Below, piece after piece: positions 1-8,375 of a stretch of 64,000 bases of DNA (positions are counted from its first letter, which is position 1; each line of letters opens with the position of its first letter). The stretch is from NCBI GenBank assembly GCA_016765495.1, contig JAESPV010000023.1, forward strand, positions 96,813 to 160,812. Reading direction: 5' to 3'. This stretch comes from Desulfocapsa sp. GTDB lineage: Bacteria > Desulfobacterota > Desulfobulbia > Desulfobulbales > Desulfocapsaceae. The position numbers and the translations under genes were made by a program. The notes beneath the pieces were generated by a model, which worked only from the letters and a program-made list of their open reading frames with translations, had not been told where the DNA came from and ran no database searches.

Positions 1-476
1 GAGGCGGACCCTCCCGATGAACCACCTGCGACATAACCGTTTTTCCAGGGATTTCCCGGGATAGTAAAGGCACAGTTTTCAGAAGTGGATCCCATGGCAA
101 ATTCATCCATGGCAACTTTACCAACAATGACTGCACCCTGATTTTTCAATTTTTCCACCACTGTCGCATCATATGGGGGAACAAAATTTTCAAGAATCTT
201 TGAGCCACAGGTCGTTCTCACCCCCTTTGTACAAAGAAGATCTTTCATGGAAAAGGGAATTCCGCACAGGGGATCTGTTGTTCCTGCACCAATTAGTTTA
301 TCTGCAGCATCAGCCTGTTTTAATGCCTCTTCTTCTGTGACGGAGATGAAAGAGCAAATATCTTCGTCTACACTTTTAATACGATCCAGACAACTTATGG
401 TCAGTTCCCGGGATGAAATGTTCCCATTATCAAGTTCAATTCTTGCTTGACCAATGGTTAATTCAAATGGATTCAT
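1..476 (-). CDS. gatA: GatA, Asp/Glu-tRNA amidotransferase subunit A (N-terminal part)
   Basis: The amidase subunit of GatCAB releases ammonia from glutamine to convert Glu-tRNA(Gln) or Asp-tRNA(Asn) into the amidated form. About 158 N-terminal codons lie in the window and the rest is beyond the left edge. The amidase-signature region is visible: a catalytic Lys in a GIPFSMKD motif near residue 75, and the Gly/Ser-rich start of the signature (VAGGSSGGSA) at the window edge, where the cis-Ser sits. The ATG at 476 opens the protein with MNPFEL. It lies 74 bp downstream of gatC on the same strand, so the two are probably co-transcribed. gatB is about 50 kb away in this window rather than adjacent. 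Confidence 0.93.
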   Translation of the reverse strand, partial: MNPFELTIGQARIELDNGNISSRELTISCLDRIKSVDEDICSFISVTEEEALKQADAADKLIGAGTTDPLCGIPFSMKDLLCTKGVRTTCGSKILENFVPPYDATVVEKLKNQGAVIVGKVAMDEFAMGSTSENCAFTIPGNPWKNGYVAGGSSGGSA

Positions 477-490
477 TGCAATGCGGCCTC

Positions 491-517
491 AAAATAAAAA
501 AAGAACCATAACGGTTC
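491..517 (-). terminator. weak terminator or attenuator between gatC and gatA
   Basis: On the minus strand a 5-bp stem (GAACC / GGTTC, 5-nt loop, 503-517) is followed by an uninterrupted run of seven T and then ATTTT. This has the form of an intrinsic terminator, but the stem is short, so partial attenuation between gatC and gatA is more plausible than full termination. Confidence 0.35.
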
Positions 518-550
518 AAAAGAGTGTTTCTTTTAAAAGAGTGAAAAATT

Positions 551-835
551 TCAGATGATCTTTGGGACGACAAATAACTCACCATTGTCCCTGGGGGCGT
601 TTAGCAGAGCTTCATCTCTTGGCAAAGATTCCTGCATTTCATCTTCACGAAAGGCGTTATTTATTGAAAAAGCATGGGTGGTGGGTACCACACCTGCGGT
701 ATCAAGTTCATCAAGTTTTGCAACGTAGGAAAGAATGCTGTCCAAGTGTCCGGTCATCCGGATAAGCTCTTCCTCTGTTAAGTTCAGCTTTGCCAGGTTT
801 GCAACATGTTCTACTTCTTTACGGGTTATTTTCAT
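551..835 (-). CDS. gatC: GatC, Asp/Glu-tRNA amidotransferase subunit C
   Basis: This is the small subunit that wraps around GatA and holds GatA and GatB together in the tRNA-dependent amidotransferase. Its 94 residues match the usual 90-100. The family features are visible: an N-terminal helix starting MKITRKEVEHVANLAKL, the LNLTEEEL segment, a central TTHAFSI stretch and a C-terminus ending in LFVVPKII. It is followed by gatA on the same strand. The ORF is complete, with an ATG start. Confidence 0.95.
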   Translation of the reverse strand: MKITRKEVEHVANLAKLNLTEEELIRMTGHLDSILSYVAKLDELDTAGVVPTTHAFSINNAFREDEMQESLPRDEALLNAPRDNGELFVVPKII

Positions 836-908
836 TAGTATTTAAATGTAACGGGTTTGTAAAAAGCCGGGTTTTCGGATGGAGAATTTATACGACACCA
901 TCAAAGAC

Positions 909-2012
909 TCAACTCAACTTTTTATAATTATCGAGATACTCCCGGAAAAATGCATCACCGGTGGCTGTAAAATCAACAATGGCCTCACTAAAGGCCACAA
1001 CACATTCTTTATCAAATTGGGTTCCTGCACAGTTATTAAGCTCAATGACCGCTTGATTCATATTCATATTTTTTCGATAATTTCGCTTGGAAGTCATGGC
1101 ATCATAACTATCCACCACCATCAAAATCCTGGTTAATTGATCAAGTTTATCCCCTGTCAAGCCATCAGGATAACCCTTTCCATCCATCCGTTCATGATGA
1201 TGACGAATAATAAACTGTTCTTTTTCCATAAAGCCCAAGGGCTTTATAATATTTGCCCCGATAACGGGATGTTTTCGTATAAGAACCCACTCCTCATCTG
1301 TAAGTTTCCCGGGTTTCTGAATACAGGAGAGATCTATAACCAGTTTTCCAATGTCATGAAACTGAGCAGCACGACGCAAAATAACCATATCCTGTTCCGA
1401 AATATTCATGGCAATCCCGAGAAGCACTGCATACTCCGTTACCCGCATGGTATGTCCAGCTGTATAAAAGTCTTTCTCCTCCATGGCATTCTGGAGACTG
1501 GACATTAACTGAACTGTTGCATTTTCCAGGCTATGACTATAGGTGAGCAAAAGCTTGTTGGTTTCTTCCAGCTCCGCAGCTTTAGCCCGAACATCGTCCT
1601 CAAGTTCTCGCTTATAGTGATACTCCCGACGAATAAATATCCGCTTTTCAATGGCACGGCGAATTTTTACGTTGAAGATATCAAGGTCTTCAATGGGTTT
1701 TGTTAAAAAATCGTAGGCACCAAGATTGATGGCTTTTACTGCATAATCCATGGAACCGGCACCGGTCAGAAAAATAACCGGGATATCGTGCTCACACCCA
1801 TTTAGAGCAGCGATGGTTTCAAAGCCGTCCATACCGGGCATATCAATATCAAGGAGAATCACATCGAACGAATCGTCTATGATATCAGCAACATACTTCC
1901 CGTCACTCACTGTTGTTACTTCATAACCGAACATTTCGAGAATTTTCGATATAGTGGTTCGCACCATGTTATCGTCATCTGCAACAAGAATTTTTGCCTG
2001 TATATCTTCCAA
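909..2012 (-). CDS. response regulator with HD-GYP domain (probable c-di-GMP phosphodiesterase)
   Basis: A receiver domain (about residues 5-125 of the chosen frame) carries the acidic pocket ADDD, the phospho-acceptor Asp in LLDIDMPGMDG, and the conserved Lys in the KPI turn. A short coiled linker leads to an HD-GYP domain with the metal-binding HDIGK and the signature HHERMDGKGYPDGL. Proteins of this architecture hydrolyse c-di-GMP, usually controlled by a partner histidine kinase; none is adjacent. An in-frame start at 2189 would overlap the upstream gene by 110 bp and adds a non-homologous leader. The TTG at 2012, preceded by AAAGGA at good spacing, starts just before the receiver domain and is preferred (367 aa). 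Confidence 0.88.
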   Translation of the reverse strand: MEDIQAKILVADDDNMVRTTISKILEMFGYEVTTVSDGKYVADIIDDSFDVILLDIDMPGMDGFETIAALNGCEHDIPVIFLTGAGSMDYAVKAINLGAYDFLTKPIEDLDIFNVKIRRAIEKRIFIRREYHYKRELEDDVRAKAAELEETNKLLLTYSHSLENATVQLMSSLQNAMEEKDFYTAGHTMRVTEYAVLLGIAMNISEQDMVILRRAAQFHDIGKLVIDLSCIQKPGKLTDEEWVLIRKHPVIGANIIKPLGFMEKEQFIIRHHHERMDGKGYPDGLTGDKLDQLTRILMVVDSYDAMTSKRNYRKNMNMNQAVIELNNCAGTQFDKECVVAFSEAIVDFTATGDAFFREYLDNYKKLS

Positions 2013-2079
2013 ACGTTTTCCTTTAAAATCGTAACTGTTTAGAGTAAAAAACCAGCGTTCCACTTTCCTCAGATAAATG

Positions 2080-3144
2080 TTACAGTTTCCAGAATTTTTT
2101 TGCAACTCCCCTTGCCTGATCAATAGCAGGATGAACAGATTGTGCTTCTGAAAGCTGTTTTGCTGTCTTTTCACTAAGGTTTGTTGCACAACCTGTATCT
2201 AATGATATTCCAGCTAGTTCGGACAGGACAGCCATTGCTCCGTCACGTTGACCATTTAAATCATAACCACCTTCAAGAGTAATCAATAGTTTTCCATCGC
2301 AGACTTCTTCTGCCAATTGAACCATGCTTCTTGTCAGATAGGCAAAACCATCTGCTGTTATTTCCATGGCACCCAGAGGATCATCTTTATAAATATCAAA
2401 ACCACAGGAAACTAAAAGTAACTCCGGTTTGTACTCACGCCCAATTGGAACAATAATATCATTAAAGATTGTTGCATAATCAACATCACCCTGATACCCA
2501 GGTAGTGGTATGTTTACAGTATATCCTTCACCTTTACCCTTCCCTGTTTCTCCCAAATCACCAGTACCGGGATAAAAGGGAAACTGATGAGTAGACACAT
2601 ACAAAACCTTATCTGTATCATAAAAAGAATTCTGAGTACCGTTTCCATGGTGCAGATCCCAGTCTACGATCATCACCCGTTTAAGTCCGCAGTGGGCAAT
2701 AGCATAATGGGCAGCCACGGCAACATTATTAAAAAGACAAAAGCCCATGGATCTGTTCTTTTCAGCATGATGCCCTGGAGGTCTCACAAGGGCAAAACCA
2801 TTGTCTATCTTACCGGCCACCAGCAGATCCACTCCTGTGGTCATTGCGCCCACAGCCAGAGTCGCTGCTGCATATGAGTCAGATGATGTTTTTGTATCAG
2901 GATCGAGAGCATCAAAAATCTTTCCGGCAGTCTCTGCCACCCTGTTCATAAGAGCCGTATCGTGATTTAAACCGATAATTTTATGCGACGCCGGTAGAAA
3001 CTCCGGGTAGGTAAAACATTTTTTAATTGCTTCTTTATCCAGCACTTCATTGATCACTTTAAGACGCTGTGGTGATTCTGGATGATCAAACCCCGGATCA
3101 TGATCCATAAAAAGAGGGTCTCTGAATATTGCAGTTTTCCGCAT
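2080..3144 (-). CDS. histone deacetylase-family hydrolase (AcuC/HDAC-like)
   Basis: This 354-aa protein is a zinc-dependent deacetylase of the arginase/HDAC fold. The active-site signatures are present: RPPGHHAEK with the His-His pair near residue 125, a metal-binding DWDLHHGNGTQ segment, and a C-terminal LEGGYDL with the oxyanion Tyr. Bacterial members act on acetylated polyamines, acetoin-pathway proteins or other acyl-lysine substrates, and the substrate here cannot be read from sequence. A GGGAGA Shine-Dalgarno precedes the ATG at 3144. The HD-GYP regulator follows 67 bp downstream on the same strand, so a shared transcript is possible. Confidence 0.88.
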   Translation of the reverse strand: MRKTAIFRDPLFMDHDPGFDHPESPQRLKVINEVLDKEAIKKCFTYPEFLPASHKIIGLNHDTALMNRVAETAGKIFDALDPDTKTSSDSYAAATLAVGAMTTGVDLLVAGKIDNGFALVRPPGHHAEKNRSMGFCLFNNVAVAAHYAIAHCGLKRVMIVDWDLHHGNGTQNSFYDTDKVLYVSTHQFPFYPGTGDLGETGKGKGEGYTVNIPLPGYQGDVDYATIFNDIIVPIGREYKPELLLVSCGFDIYKDDPLGAMEITADGFAYLTRSMVQLAEEVCDGKLLITLEGGYDLNGQRDGAMAVLSELAGISLDTGCATNLSEKTAKQLSEAQSVHPAIDQARGVAKKFWKL

Positions 3145-3267
3145 GATTTCTCCCGCTATTGTTAAGGAACCTACACGAAGTACTTAAACTTCTTCCTTGC
3201 CATTGTTCCGCCACCTGTACTCGAAAAAATTGCAGCGTAATATGCTCAACGTATTTCATTCCCTTTT

Positions 3268-3858
3268 TTAACGGCTCCCTGTAATCGTACGTTTTTCAGT
3301 CACAATAAAATCCAACAGTTCATCATGAGCCTGTAAGGGGGCGCGCTTTACTATTTGTAAGTCGTAGGCAAGCCCCACTCGCAGGGCCTGAGGTGCTTTA
3401 TTGGAAACAAACCGATCATAATATCCACCACCGTACCCCATTCTGCCACCCCGTTCATCAAATACAGAGCCTGGAAGGAGAATAATATCGATTATATCGG
3501 GAGAAATCCTCTGTTTTTCGCGAATTTCGACATTTGGCTCAGGAATAGAACAATAGCCAGGGGAAAGTTCTTTTTCAGGATCGGTTATGGAAACAGCCAG
3601 TAAATCCTTTTCTTGAACGAGAGTAACGGGAAGCACAACTTTTTTACCACACCGGAGCATATGGCCTATTAAGGGGCGTGTTGCAACTTCGGAACGAAAA
3701 TCAACATAGATAAATACTGTTGTAGCAGATTTAAACTGTGCCATTTTTTTAACTCGATCCACTATTAAGCGGCTTCGATTCTGCTGCTCAATACTGGAGA
3801 GTAAATCACGTTGGTTTAAAGTATTTTTTCGTAATTTAGTTGAATCCATGTTGAACAT
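3268..3858 (-). CDS. ygfA: 5-formyltetrahydrofolate cyclo-ligase
   Basis: This enzyme converts 5-formyl-THF to 5,10-methenyl-THF using ATP. At 196 aa it has family-typical length. The N-terminal basic helix (KLRKNTLNQRDLLS) and the C-terminal ATP/folate-binding signature GGRMGYGGGYYDRF are both clear. The start is ATG 3858, with a GGGG-type ribosome site five bases upstream; a second ATG three codons later is possible. In many proteobacteria this gene follows 6S RNA. The leader was inspected for that and no convincing 6S structure was found. Confidence 0.92.
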   Translation of the reverse strand: MFNMDSTKLRKNTLNQRDLLSSIEQQNRSRLIVDRVKKMAQFKSATTVFIYVDFRSEVATRPLIGHMLRCGKKVVLPVTLVQEKDLLAVSITDPEKELSPGYCSIPEPNVEIREKQRISPDIIDIILLPGSVFDERGGRMGYGGGYYDRFVSNKAPQALRVGLAYDLQIVKRAPLQAHDELLDFIVTEKRTITGSR

Positions 3859-4116
3859 GATGCCCCGTGGGTATTAGTACCTTACTCCATAAAAGCAGCA
3901 ATAAAAAACAAGAGGTTTAAAGAGCATGAATGAAATTAGTAACCTACATATCCCCACAAGGTACTTATCCAGCGACATTAAAAGTTTCCGACTTGTCGGG
4001 TTAGTATTCAATATTCGGCATTAGGTATCAGTATCTGAAATTTTCCATATAGGACAAATATAAGATGTCGAACTCGAAAGAAATATAACTACATTTTTAA
4101 ATAAAAAACCAAAAAA
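3859..4116. other. non-coding gap upstream of ygfA
   Basis: About 260 bp, AT-rich, with no plausible ORF. It contains a small perfect inverted repeat CCGACTTGTCGG near 3989-4000, and on the minus strand AGTACCTT / AAGGTACT arms (around 3882 and 3960). Either could be part of a structured leader or small RNA ahead of ygfA, but neither defines a known family. Confidence 0.3.
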
Positions 4117-4153
4117 AAATCGCAGCCTCTCGATCATGAGAGACTGCGATTTT
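4117..4153 (-). terminator. intrinsic terminator of the YeeE/YedE gene
   Basis: On the minus strand there is a strong stem, AAAATCGCAG then CTCTC pairing with GAGAG then CTGCGATTTT, with a short loop. A run of nine T follows (4111-4119 on the plus strand are A). It lies about 30 bp past the stop codon of the transporter gene, the classical Rho-independent arrangement. Confidence 0.9.
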
Positions 4154-4181
4154 AACCTTCACCCTGATAACTATGTTAACA

Positions 4182-5471
4182 TCACATGGGTATAATCAGT
4201 TTATTAGTGTCTTCATTCCAAGTCACAACCAGATACCAAATCATCATAATAAAGGCGATCAGGGCAAGGGTTCCACCATATCCCATAACATCAGGAAGAT
4301 ATACATAGGAACCAAGACCACCTGATCTCTCAAAATTAATTTCATCTGGTCCAAAGTTCTGGAACCATTTGCTCATAAGTGAATTTGCAATACCAAAGAA
4401 AGGAACCACCATTATCAGTTTTATCTGTCCTTCACCAACACGCCATAAAGTACCAGTACCGCAACCACCGGCAAGCATAGCACCAAGGCCAAATATAAAT
4501 CCGCCAACTATCCCTCCCCAACCAAAAGTGCCTCGTACATAGTTAGCAGGATGAAGAACAGCCTCACCACCATGGGCATAAGGGACACTATATTTCAATA
4601 CAGCACCACCAATGGCAAGAAGCAAGATGGATAATGCAATAGACTTGGCAAGAGTACAGTCACCGGTCATATGCGGCTCACGAAACCCCTGAACCATACA
4701 CCAGCGACCCCGATGCATAGCATAACCAAGCCCGGCAGCAATCATGATAATTCCAGATAAGGAAGCAATATAGTCTTCGTCCTTATCACCAGCCCAGGTA
4801 AAGGCTCCCTCTTCAAATCCAGCGTAGCTGTATGCTAACCAAATGAGCACTGCAATACCAGCAATTGCAAGTATAGACTGAAGAATATTAGGAATATTGA
4901 TAGTTCCGGATCCACCATCTCCCCATGAAATATATTCCATCTCCATATAGAGAAGTTTCAGGCCAAGCAAAACACCGGCAGTCAAACCAATCCACATAGT
5001 AAAACCATTTGCGGCAAGGTTACCGATAGCATTATACATACCACCAACGTTACAACCACCTGCAAGTGCAGCACCGATACCCATCAGGATACCAGCAATA
5101 ACTGCCTTCACCATTTCTCGGTAAGGTGGAATACGAAAAGCAAAATCTTTTCCAAGACAGGCTGAAATAAAAGCACCAGCAATAAAGCCGACACCAATAA
5201 CAGATCCTGTACTGCCAAGAAAAGCTGCAGGTGCTTCATCATAATATCCAAGCAACCCTGATTCTGCTCCAATGATAGTATTCAATCCATAAATGATCCA
5301 TTCACCCCAATTTCGAATTGCCCCAACAGCACCCCAGGGACGCCACCAAGCCATCATAAGGACAGAAAGAAATGCAACAATCACCCCTGTAATCATTGGA
5401 TTCCACTCTGATTTACAACACGTTTTGTAAAGGTCTTTCACCTTATTTACCATCACACTTTCCTCACTCAT
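4182..5471 (-). CDS. YeeE/YedE-family sulfur-compound importer (two fused DUF395 domains)
   Basis: This 429-aa polytopic membrane protein carries many hydrophobic helices and two Gly/Cys-rich half-repeats: GGCNVGGMYNAIGN in the first half and GGCGTGTLWRVGEG in the second, plus a GRWCMVQGFREP loop. These are hallmarks of the YeeE/YedE family, in which conserved Cys residues relay thiosulfate across the inner membrane; some members are tied to selenium handling. The N-terminus is cytoplasmic and ends just before the first helix. An excellent GAAGGAGGAG ribosome site precedes ATG 5471. It is divergent from tusA and the dsrEFH-like genes, which makes sulfur import to a TusA relay the likely role. 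Confidence 0.85.
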   Translation of the reverse strand: MSEESVMVNKVKDLYKTCCKSEWNPMITGVIVAFLSVLMMAWWRPWGAVGAIRNWGEWIIYGLNTIIGAESGLLGYYDEAPAAFLGSTGSVIGVGFIAGAFISACLGKDFAFRIPPYREMVKAVIAGILMGIGAALAGGCNVGGMYNAIGNLAANGFTMWIGLTAGVLLGLKLLYMEMEYISWGDGGSGTINIPNILQSILAIAGIAVLIWLAYSYAGFEEGAFTWAGDKDEDYIASLSGIIMIAAGLGYAMHRGRWCMVQGFREPHMTGDCTLAKSIALSILLLAIGGAVLKYSVPYAHGGEAVLHPANYVRGTFGWGGIVGGFIFGLGAMLAGGCGTGTLWRVGEGQIKLIMVVPFFGIANSLMSKWFQNFGPDEINFERSGGLGSYVYLPDVMGYGGTLALIAFIMMIWYLVVTWNEDTNKLIIPM

Positions 5472-5914
5472 ACCGCTCCTCCTTCGGCCATATATTACAT
5501 TTAGTAATGCTTCATAATCTAAAATAGAGTTTTCTTACCCTTGCCTACGGATTTTGTCAAGTATCTAAGGAAAAACCAGCATTTCCAAACGACAAAAACG
5601 CGCATATTAACACATTAAAAACAGCGAATTAAACTGAAATAGATTACCTGTATAAGCATTTCTTTTGCTCTTGACATAATTCCACACCTAAAGTATACGT
5701 CTGAATATTATATTTTCAGTGTGCAGAAAAGGCACTGAGCAAAGCCATTTCGGACTAAAAAACAATTATGTTTATCGGTCTATCTAACACTGGTGAACAG
5801 TAAGTAAGCCAGTATAAGTACCCTTATATATTCTTTTCAGAAGAACACGAGATAAACGTAGACTTCGAAAGAATTTATAAAGTACTAAACAATATTTCCA
5901 GGAGGAAAACCACA
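5472..5914. other. divergent intergenic control region, YeeE gene and tusA
   Basis: This 443-bp AT-rich region separates the two outward-facing sulfur operons. It contains one good sigma-70-type promoter facing tusA (listed separately) and leaves room for regulators. No ORF of note was found. A long leader of about 200 nt between that promoter and tusA could carry RNA-level control, but no known riboswitch was recognised. Confidence 0.5.
5671..5699 (+). promoter_or_regulatory. predicted sigma-70 promoter for the tusA-dsrEFH-like operon
   Basis: A perfect -35 box TTGACA (5671-5676) is followed after 17 bp by TATACG (5694-5699, four of six bases of the -10 consensus). Orientation and position fit transcription of tusA. 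Confidence 0.55.
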
Positions 5915-6172
5915 ATGAGTGACTTTAAAGTTGCCGAAGACGGAATCAATGTTGATGCCACACTTGATGCTAAGGGATTAAGCTGCCCTATGCCTCTTCT
6001 TCGTACCAAAAAAGAGATTGGAAAGATCGCCTCTGGGCAAATTCTACAAATAGATGGTACTGATCCAGGTTCCAGAAATGACCTTCCTGGCTGGGCCACC
6101 CGTGCAGGACATGAATATCTTGGTGAGAAAGAGATGCCTGGTTACATTAGCTTTTTTGTTAAAAAAGGTTAA
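5915..6172 (+). CDS. tusA: TusA-family sulfur carrier protein
   Basis: This is a small sulfur-transfer protein that carries sulfur as a persulfide on the Cys of the CPMP motif (LSCPMPLL, near residue 26). The 85 aa include a short N-terminal extension and the normal beta-alpha-beta-alpha fold; the C-terminal half has the GTDPGSRNDLPGWA stretch typical of the family. The ribosome site CCAGGAGG is strong. It heads a plus-strand run with three DsrE/F/H-like genes and is divergent from a YeeE/YedE importer. It therefore probably accepts sulfur from imported thiosulfate or polysulfide and passes it to the DsrEFH-like proteins. Confidence 0.9.
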   Translation: MSDFKVAEDGINVDATLDAKGLSCPMPLLRTKKEIGKIASGQILQIDGTDPGSRNDLPGWATRAGHEYLGEKEMPGYISFFVKKG

Positions 6173-6293
6173 TTTCTTACCCATTTATTCTTTTAAACTT
6201 AGTCCCCTTACCGGGGTACAGAAAAAAGCCCGTGATACTATGATTTCCTGATTTATCGGGCTGGTATCAATAAGTAATATCCTGGAGGATAGT

Positions 6294-6611
6294 ATGTCCA
6301 AAAGTCTCGGTATATTTGTTACCAACCCTGACCAGTTCAAACACGTCATGGGAATAACAAAAGCTGCTAAAGCCAAAGGTTCCAGTGTCAAAATATTTTT
6401 TACTTGGGATGCTACTAAAAACCCTAAAGAAGAAGCCGGATTTCCCGAGCTTTGTAAAATAGCTGATGACGTCTCCATTTGTGCTGATAGTTATAAAAAC
6501 ATGGGATACGACACTGAAGATATTCCCGAGGGTCTTGAGGCCAACAAAATGGCTACTCAAACCCAGCACGGTATCATCATTGAAGATTACGATTGTTATT
6601 TAAGTTTATAA
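6294..6611 (+). CDS. DsrE-family protein
   Basis: A 105-aa single-domain protein of the DsrE/DsrF fold. The N-terminus (LGIFVTNPDQFKHVMGI) is the usual first strand and helix, and FFTWDATKN follows at strand 2. A Cys in the SICADSY loop, near residue 62, is the likely sulfur-accepting residue in the place where DsrE/TusD carries its active Cys. It begins after a CCTGGAGGA ribosome site about 120 bp downstream of tusA. The next gene starts 10 bp after its stop, so they are co-translated. In sulfur oxidisers DsrEFH takes sulfur from TusA; the same relay is inferred here. Confidence 0.75.
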   Translation: MSKSLGIFVTNPDQFKHVMGITKAAKAKGSSVKIFFTWDATKNPKEEAGFPELCKIADDVSICADSYKNMGYDTEDIPEGLEANKMATQTQHGIIIEDYDCYLSL

Positions 6612-6621
6612 GGAGGTTCCC

Positions 6622-6933
6622 ATGGAATATAATAAAGTATGCCTGATGTACCGCAACCAGGATTGTACCGTTGATGGTATTCGTTCAGCTCTTGGGTTGG
6701 CTGTTGAAAATATGTATGCATATGGCTGCGTAATGGATGAACCTAAGATGGAAAAATTCACTGAACTCCAAGTCGAATCTCTTGAAATGCTTCGCGATAT
6801 GGAAGGTGATGTTTTAGCAACAAAAGCTTCTAATTGCGAACTCAATGATCTCACGCCTATCACCATCGAAGAACTTGGTGAGAAACTTCGTGACATGACC
6901 CATATCATCCCTTACGGCATCATCAAAGCTTAG
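6622..6933 (+). CDS. DsrF-like sulfur relay protein
   Basis: This 103-aa protein begins with a DsrE/F-type strand-helix unit (KVCLMYRNQ, then a helix with IRSALGLAVEN). It has Cys residues at YGCVMDEP and ASNCELND. Similarity to DsrF/TusC is by fold pattern and position only, so the assignment is tentative. It lies between the DsrE-like and DsrH-like genes, with an ideal AAGGAGG ribosome site and 10-bp spacing on both sides. It is probably a subunit of the same small complex. Confidence 0.5.
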   Translation: MEYNKVCLMYRNQDCTVDGIRSALGLAVENMYAYGCVMDEPKMEKFTELQVESLEMLRDMEGDVLATKASNCELNDLTPITIEELGEKLRDMTHIIPYGIIKA

Positions 6934-6943
6934 GAGTAACTTA

Positions 6944-7117
6944 ATGAAAATTCTTAATGTTTATCGTTCAGAGCCAGATGATACCACTAAAAAACTGGTT
7001 GAAATTGTAGGTAGAGATCGTGATGTAGATTCTTTTGATCTTAATGTGGATGCACCTGATTACGACGCCTTAGTAGATAAAATTTTTGCTGCTGACCAAA
7101 CCATTTGCTGGTGGTAG
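6944..7117 (+). CDS. small DsrH/TusB-like protein (57 aa)
   Basis: A short complete ORF with an AGGAG ribosome site seven bases before the ATG, starting 10 bp after the preceding gene. The protein opens MKILNVYRSEP and ends in DYDALVDKIF...TICWW. The C-terminal pattern of Tyr/Asp, a hydrophobic helix, then a terminal Trp is like the end of DsrH/TusB, where a Cys and Trp sit at the C-terminus. At 57 aa it is well short of the usual ~95, so it would be a minimal or shortened DsrH. Gene order E-F-H supports the reading; homology is inferred. Confidence 0.55.
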   Translation: MKILNVYRSEPDDTTKKLVEIVGRDRDVDSFDLNVDAPDYDALVDKIFAADQTICWW

Positions 7118-7146
7118 TCTGTTAGACTTGGAATTTTATATCTGAC

Positions 7147-7190
7147 AAAATAATCCCCATGCTTTTTAATAAAAGTATGGGGATTATTTT
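7147..7190 (+). terminator. terminator after the sulfur-relay operon
   Basis: AAAATAATCCCCAT pairs with ATGGGGATTATTTT around a 16-nt AT-rich centre. The stem carries a T-run on its 3' side on either strand, so it can also serve the convergent serine-hydrolase gene. It lies 30 bp after the last relay gene. Confidence 0.85.
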
Positions 7191-7268
7191 GTTCATAGCC
7201 ATATGCTTTTAATGTTTAAGAGGCGTAACTAAGAATAATTTAGTTTTATCGTTTTTTCAGTCTTCTCT

Positions 7269-8375
7269 TTAATGAACCTTCCCCCCTTCCTCTCTTTCCA
7301 TCAACAAGTTATGAAGGGCTGGTCTAAATTCCTTAATTTTCCAATTATCAACCCCGTAACAAACACGATTTGTTAACAGCACTGCAATACAATCTTTTTC
7401 AGGATCTATCCAAAATGACGTTCCGGTAAAACCCAGATGTCCGACACTTTTTCCTGAAAAATACTTTCCTGCACTTGAGCCTTGTGAAGACACCGTATCA
7501 AAGCCCATGGTCCAAGTAGACTCTCCTACTCGTTTTAAAATTTTTCTGAGCAGTTTGTTTGAGTAGGCAGGATGCTCTGCCCTGTCCTTCCACTGGTCAA
7601 GTAGTTGTTCACAAAACTGCATTACTCCAGAAAGTGTTCCAAAGAGTCCTGCATGTCCTGCCACTCCACCCATGACTCTACAGTTATCATCATGCACAAG
7701 TCCTGAAAGGCGCATTTTGCTCCACAAACAATTCCCAGTGTCCACATAGGTATGGGTACGCTTTTCTAAAGAATTGGGGAAAATAAGGTCTTTTTGAAGT
7801 TCCAGAGGGGTATAAATGATATCCCTGCTTAGTTCATCTATTTTTTTTCCAGTAATTTTTTCAATTATAAGGCCGAGAAGTATAAAACCTAAATCGCTGT
7901 AACAGCTAATATCATCTTTTGGAAAGCGCAGTTTTTCATTTAATATTTGTTTTACTAAGTATTCTTTTCTATTTTTTGCAGAAATTTTTATCAATTCATT
8001 AAAATACTCTCTGTGAGATACAAATCCCGAACTGTGCGACATTAATTCTTTAATTGATATCTTTTTTTTATCTTCGGGACAACTTGAAAAAATATCACCC
8101 AGTTCTGTATACGGTTTTAATTTATTTTTTTCAAAAAGATGCAGCAAAACCGGTACTGTTGCAAGAGCTTTACTCAGTGAGGCAAGATCAAAAAAATCAT
8201 CCTTTCCAAGTTTTGTTTCAAAAGGTTCCTGCCGGGAGAATCCATAGTATTTCTTGAATCTATCATAACCACCATTACTCCATCTTGAAAAAGCAACAGC
8301 TGAAGCAGAAAAAAACCTATTATTTAAAGATTGTATAAATAAATTGTCTACTTTTTCAACCCTCTTTTTTTCCAC
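7269..8375 (-). CDS. serine hydrolase, beta-lactamase/penicillin-binding-protein class C fold
   Basis: A 368-aa protein with the SxxK catalytic motif SLSK at residues 66-69 and a Tyr motif YSDLG around residue 160, where class C enzymes have YxN. The segment SVGHLGFTGTSFW near residue 315 is in the position of the third (KTG/HTG-like) motif. Family members include D-alanyl-D-alanine peptidases, esterases and EstB-type hydrolases, and the substrate cannot be told. No signal peptide is evident, so it may be cytosolic. The start is GTG at 8375 behind AGGGATGG. A degenerate second copy of its first codons exists at 9490-9542, with a stop at codon 5. Confidence 0.8.
   Translation of the reverse strand: MEKKRVEKVDNLFIQSLNNRFFSASAVAFSRWSNGGYDRFKKYYGFSRQEPFETKLGKDDFFDLASLSKALATVPVLLHLFEKNKLKPYTELGDIFSSCPEDKKKISIKELMSHSSGFVSHREYFNELIKISAKNRKEYLVKQILNEKLRFPKDDISCYSDLGFILLGLIIEKITGKKIDELSRDIIYTPLELQKDLIFPNSLEKRTHTYVDTGNCLWSKMRLSGLVHDDNCRVMGGVAGHAGLFGTLSGVMQFCEQLLDQWKDRAEHPAYSNKLLRKILKRVGESTWTMGFDTVSSQGSSAGKYFSGKSVGHLGFTGTSFWIDPEKDCIAVLLTNRVCYGVDNWKIKEFRPALHNLLMEREEGGKVH

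Noticed and set aside
3859-4080. 6S RNA upstream of ygfA
   Set aside because: The usual place for ssrS, but no long imperfect rod with a central bubble could be drawn; too AT-rich and only short complementary arms were found.
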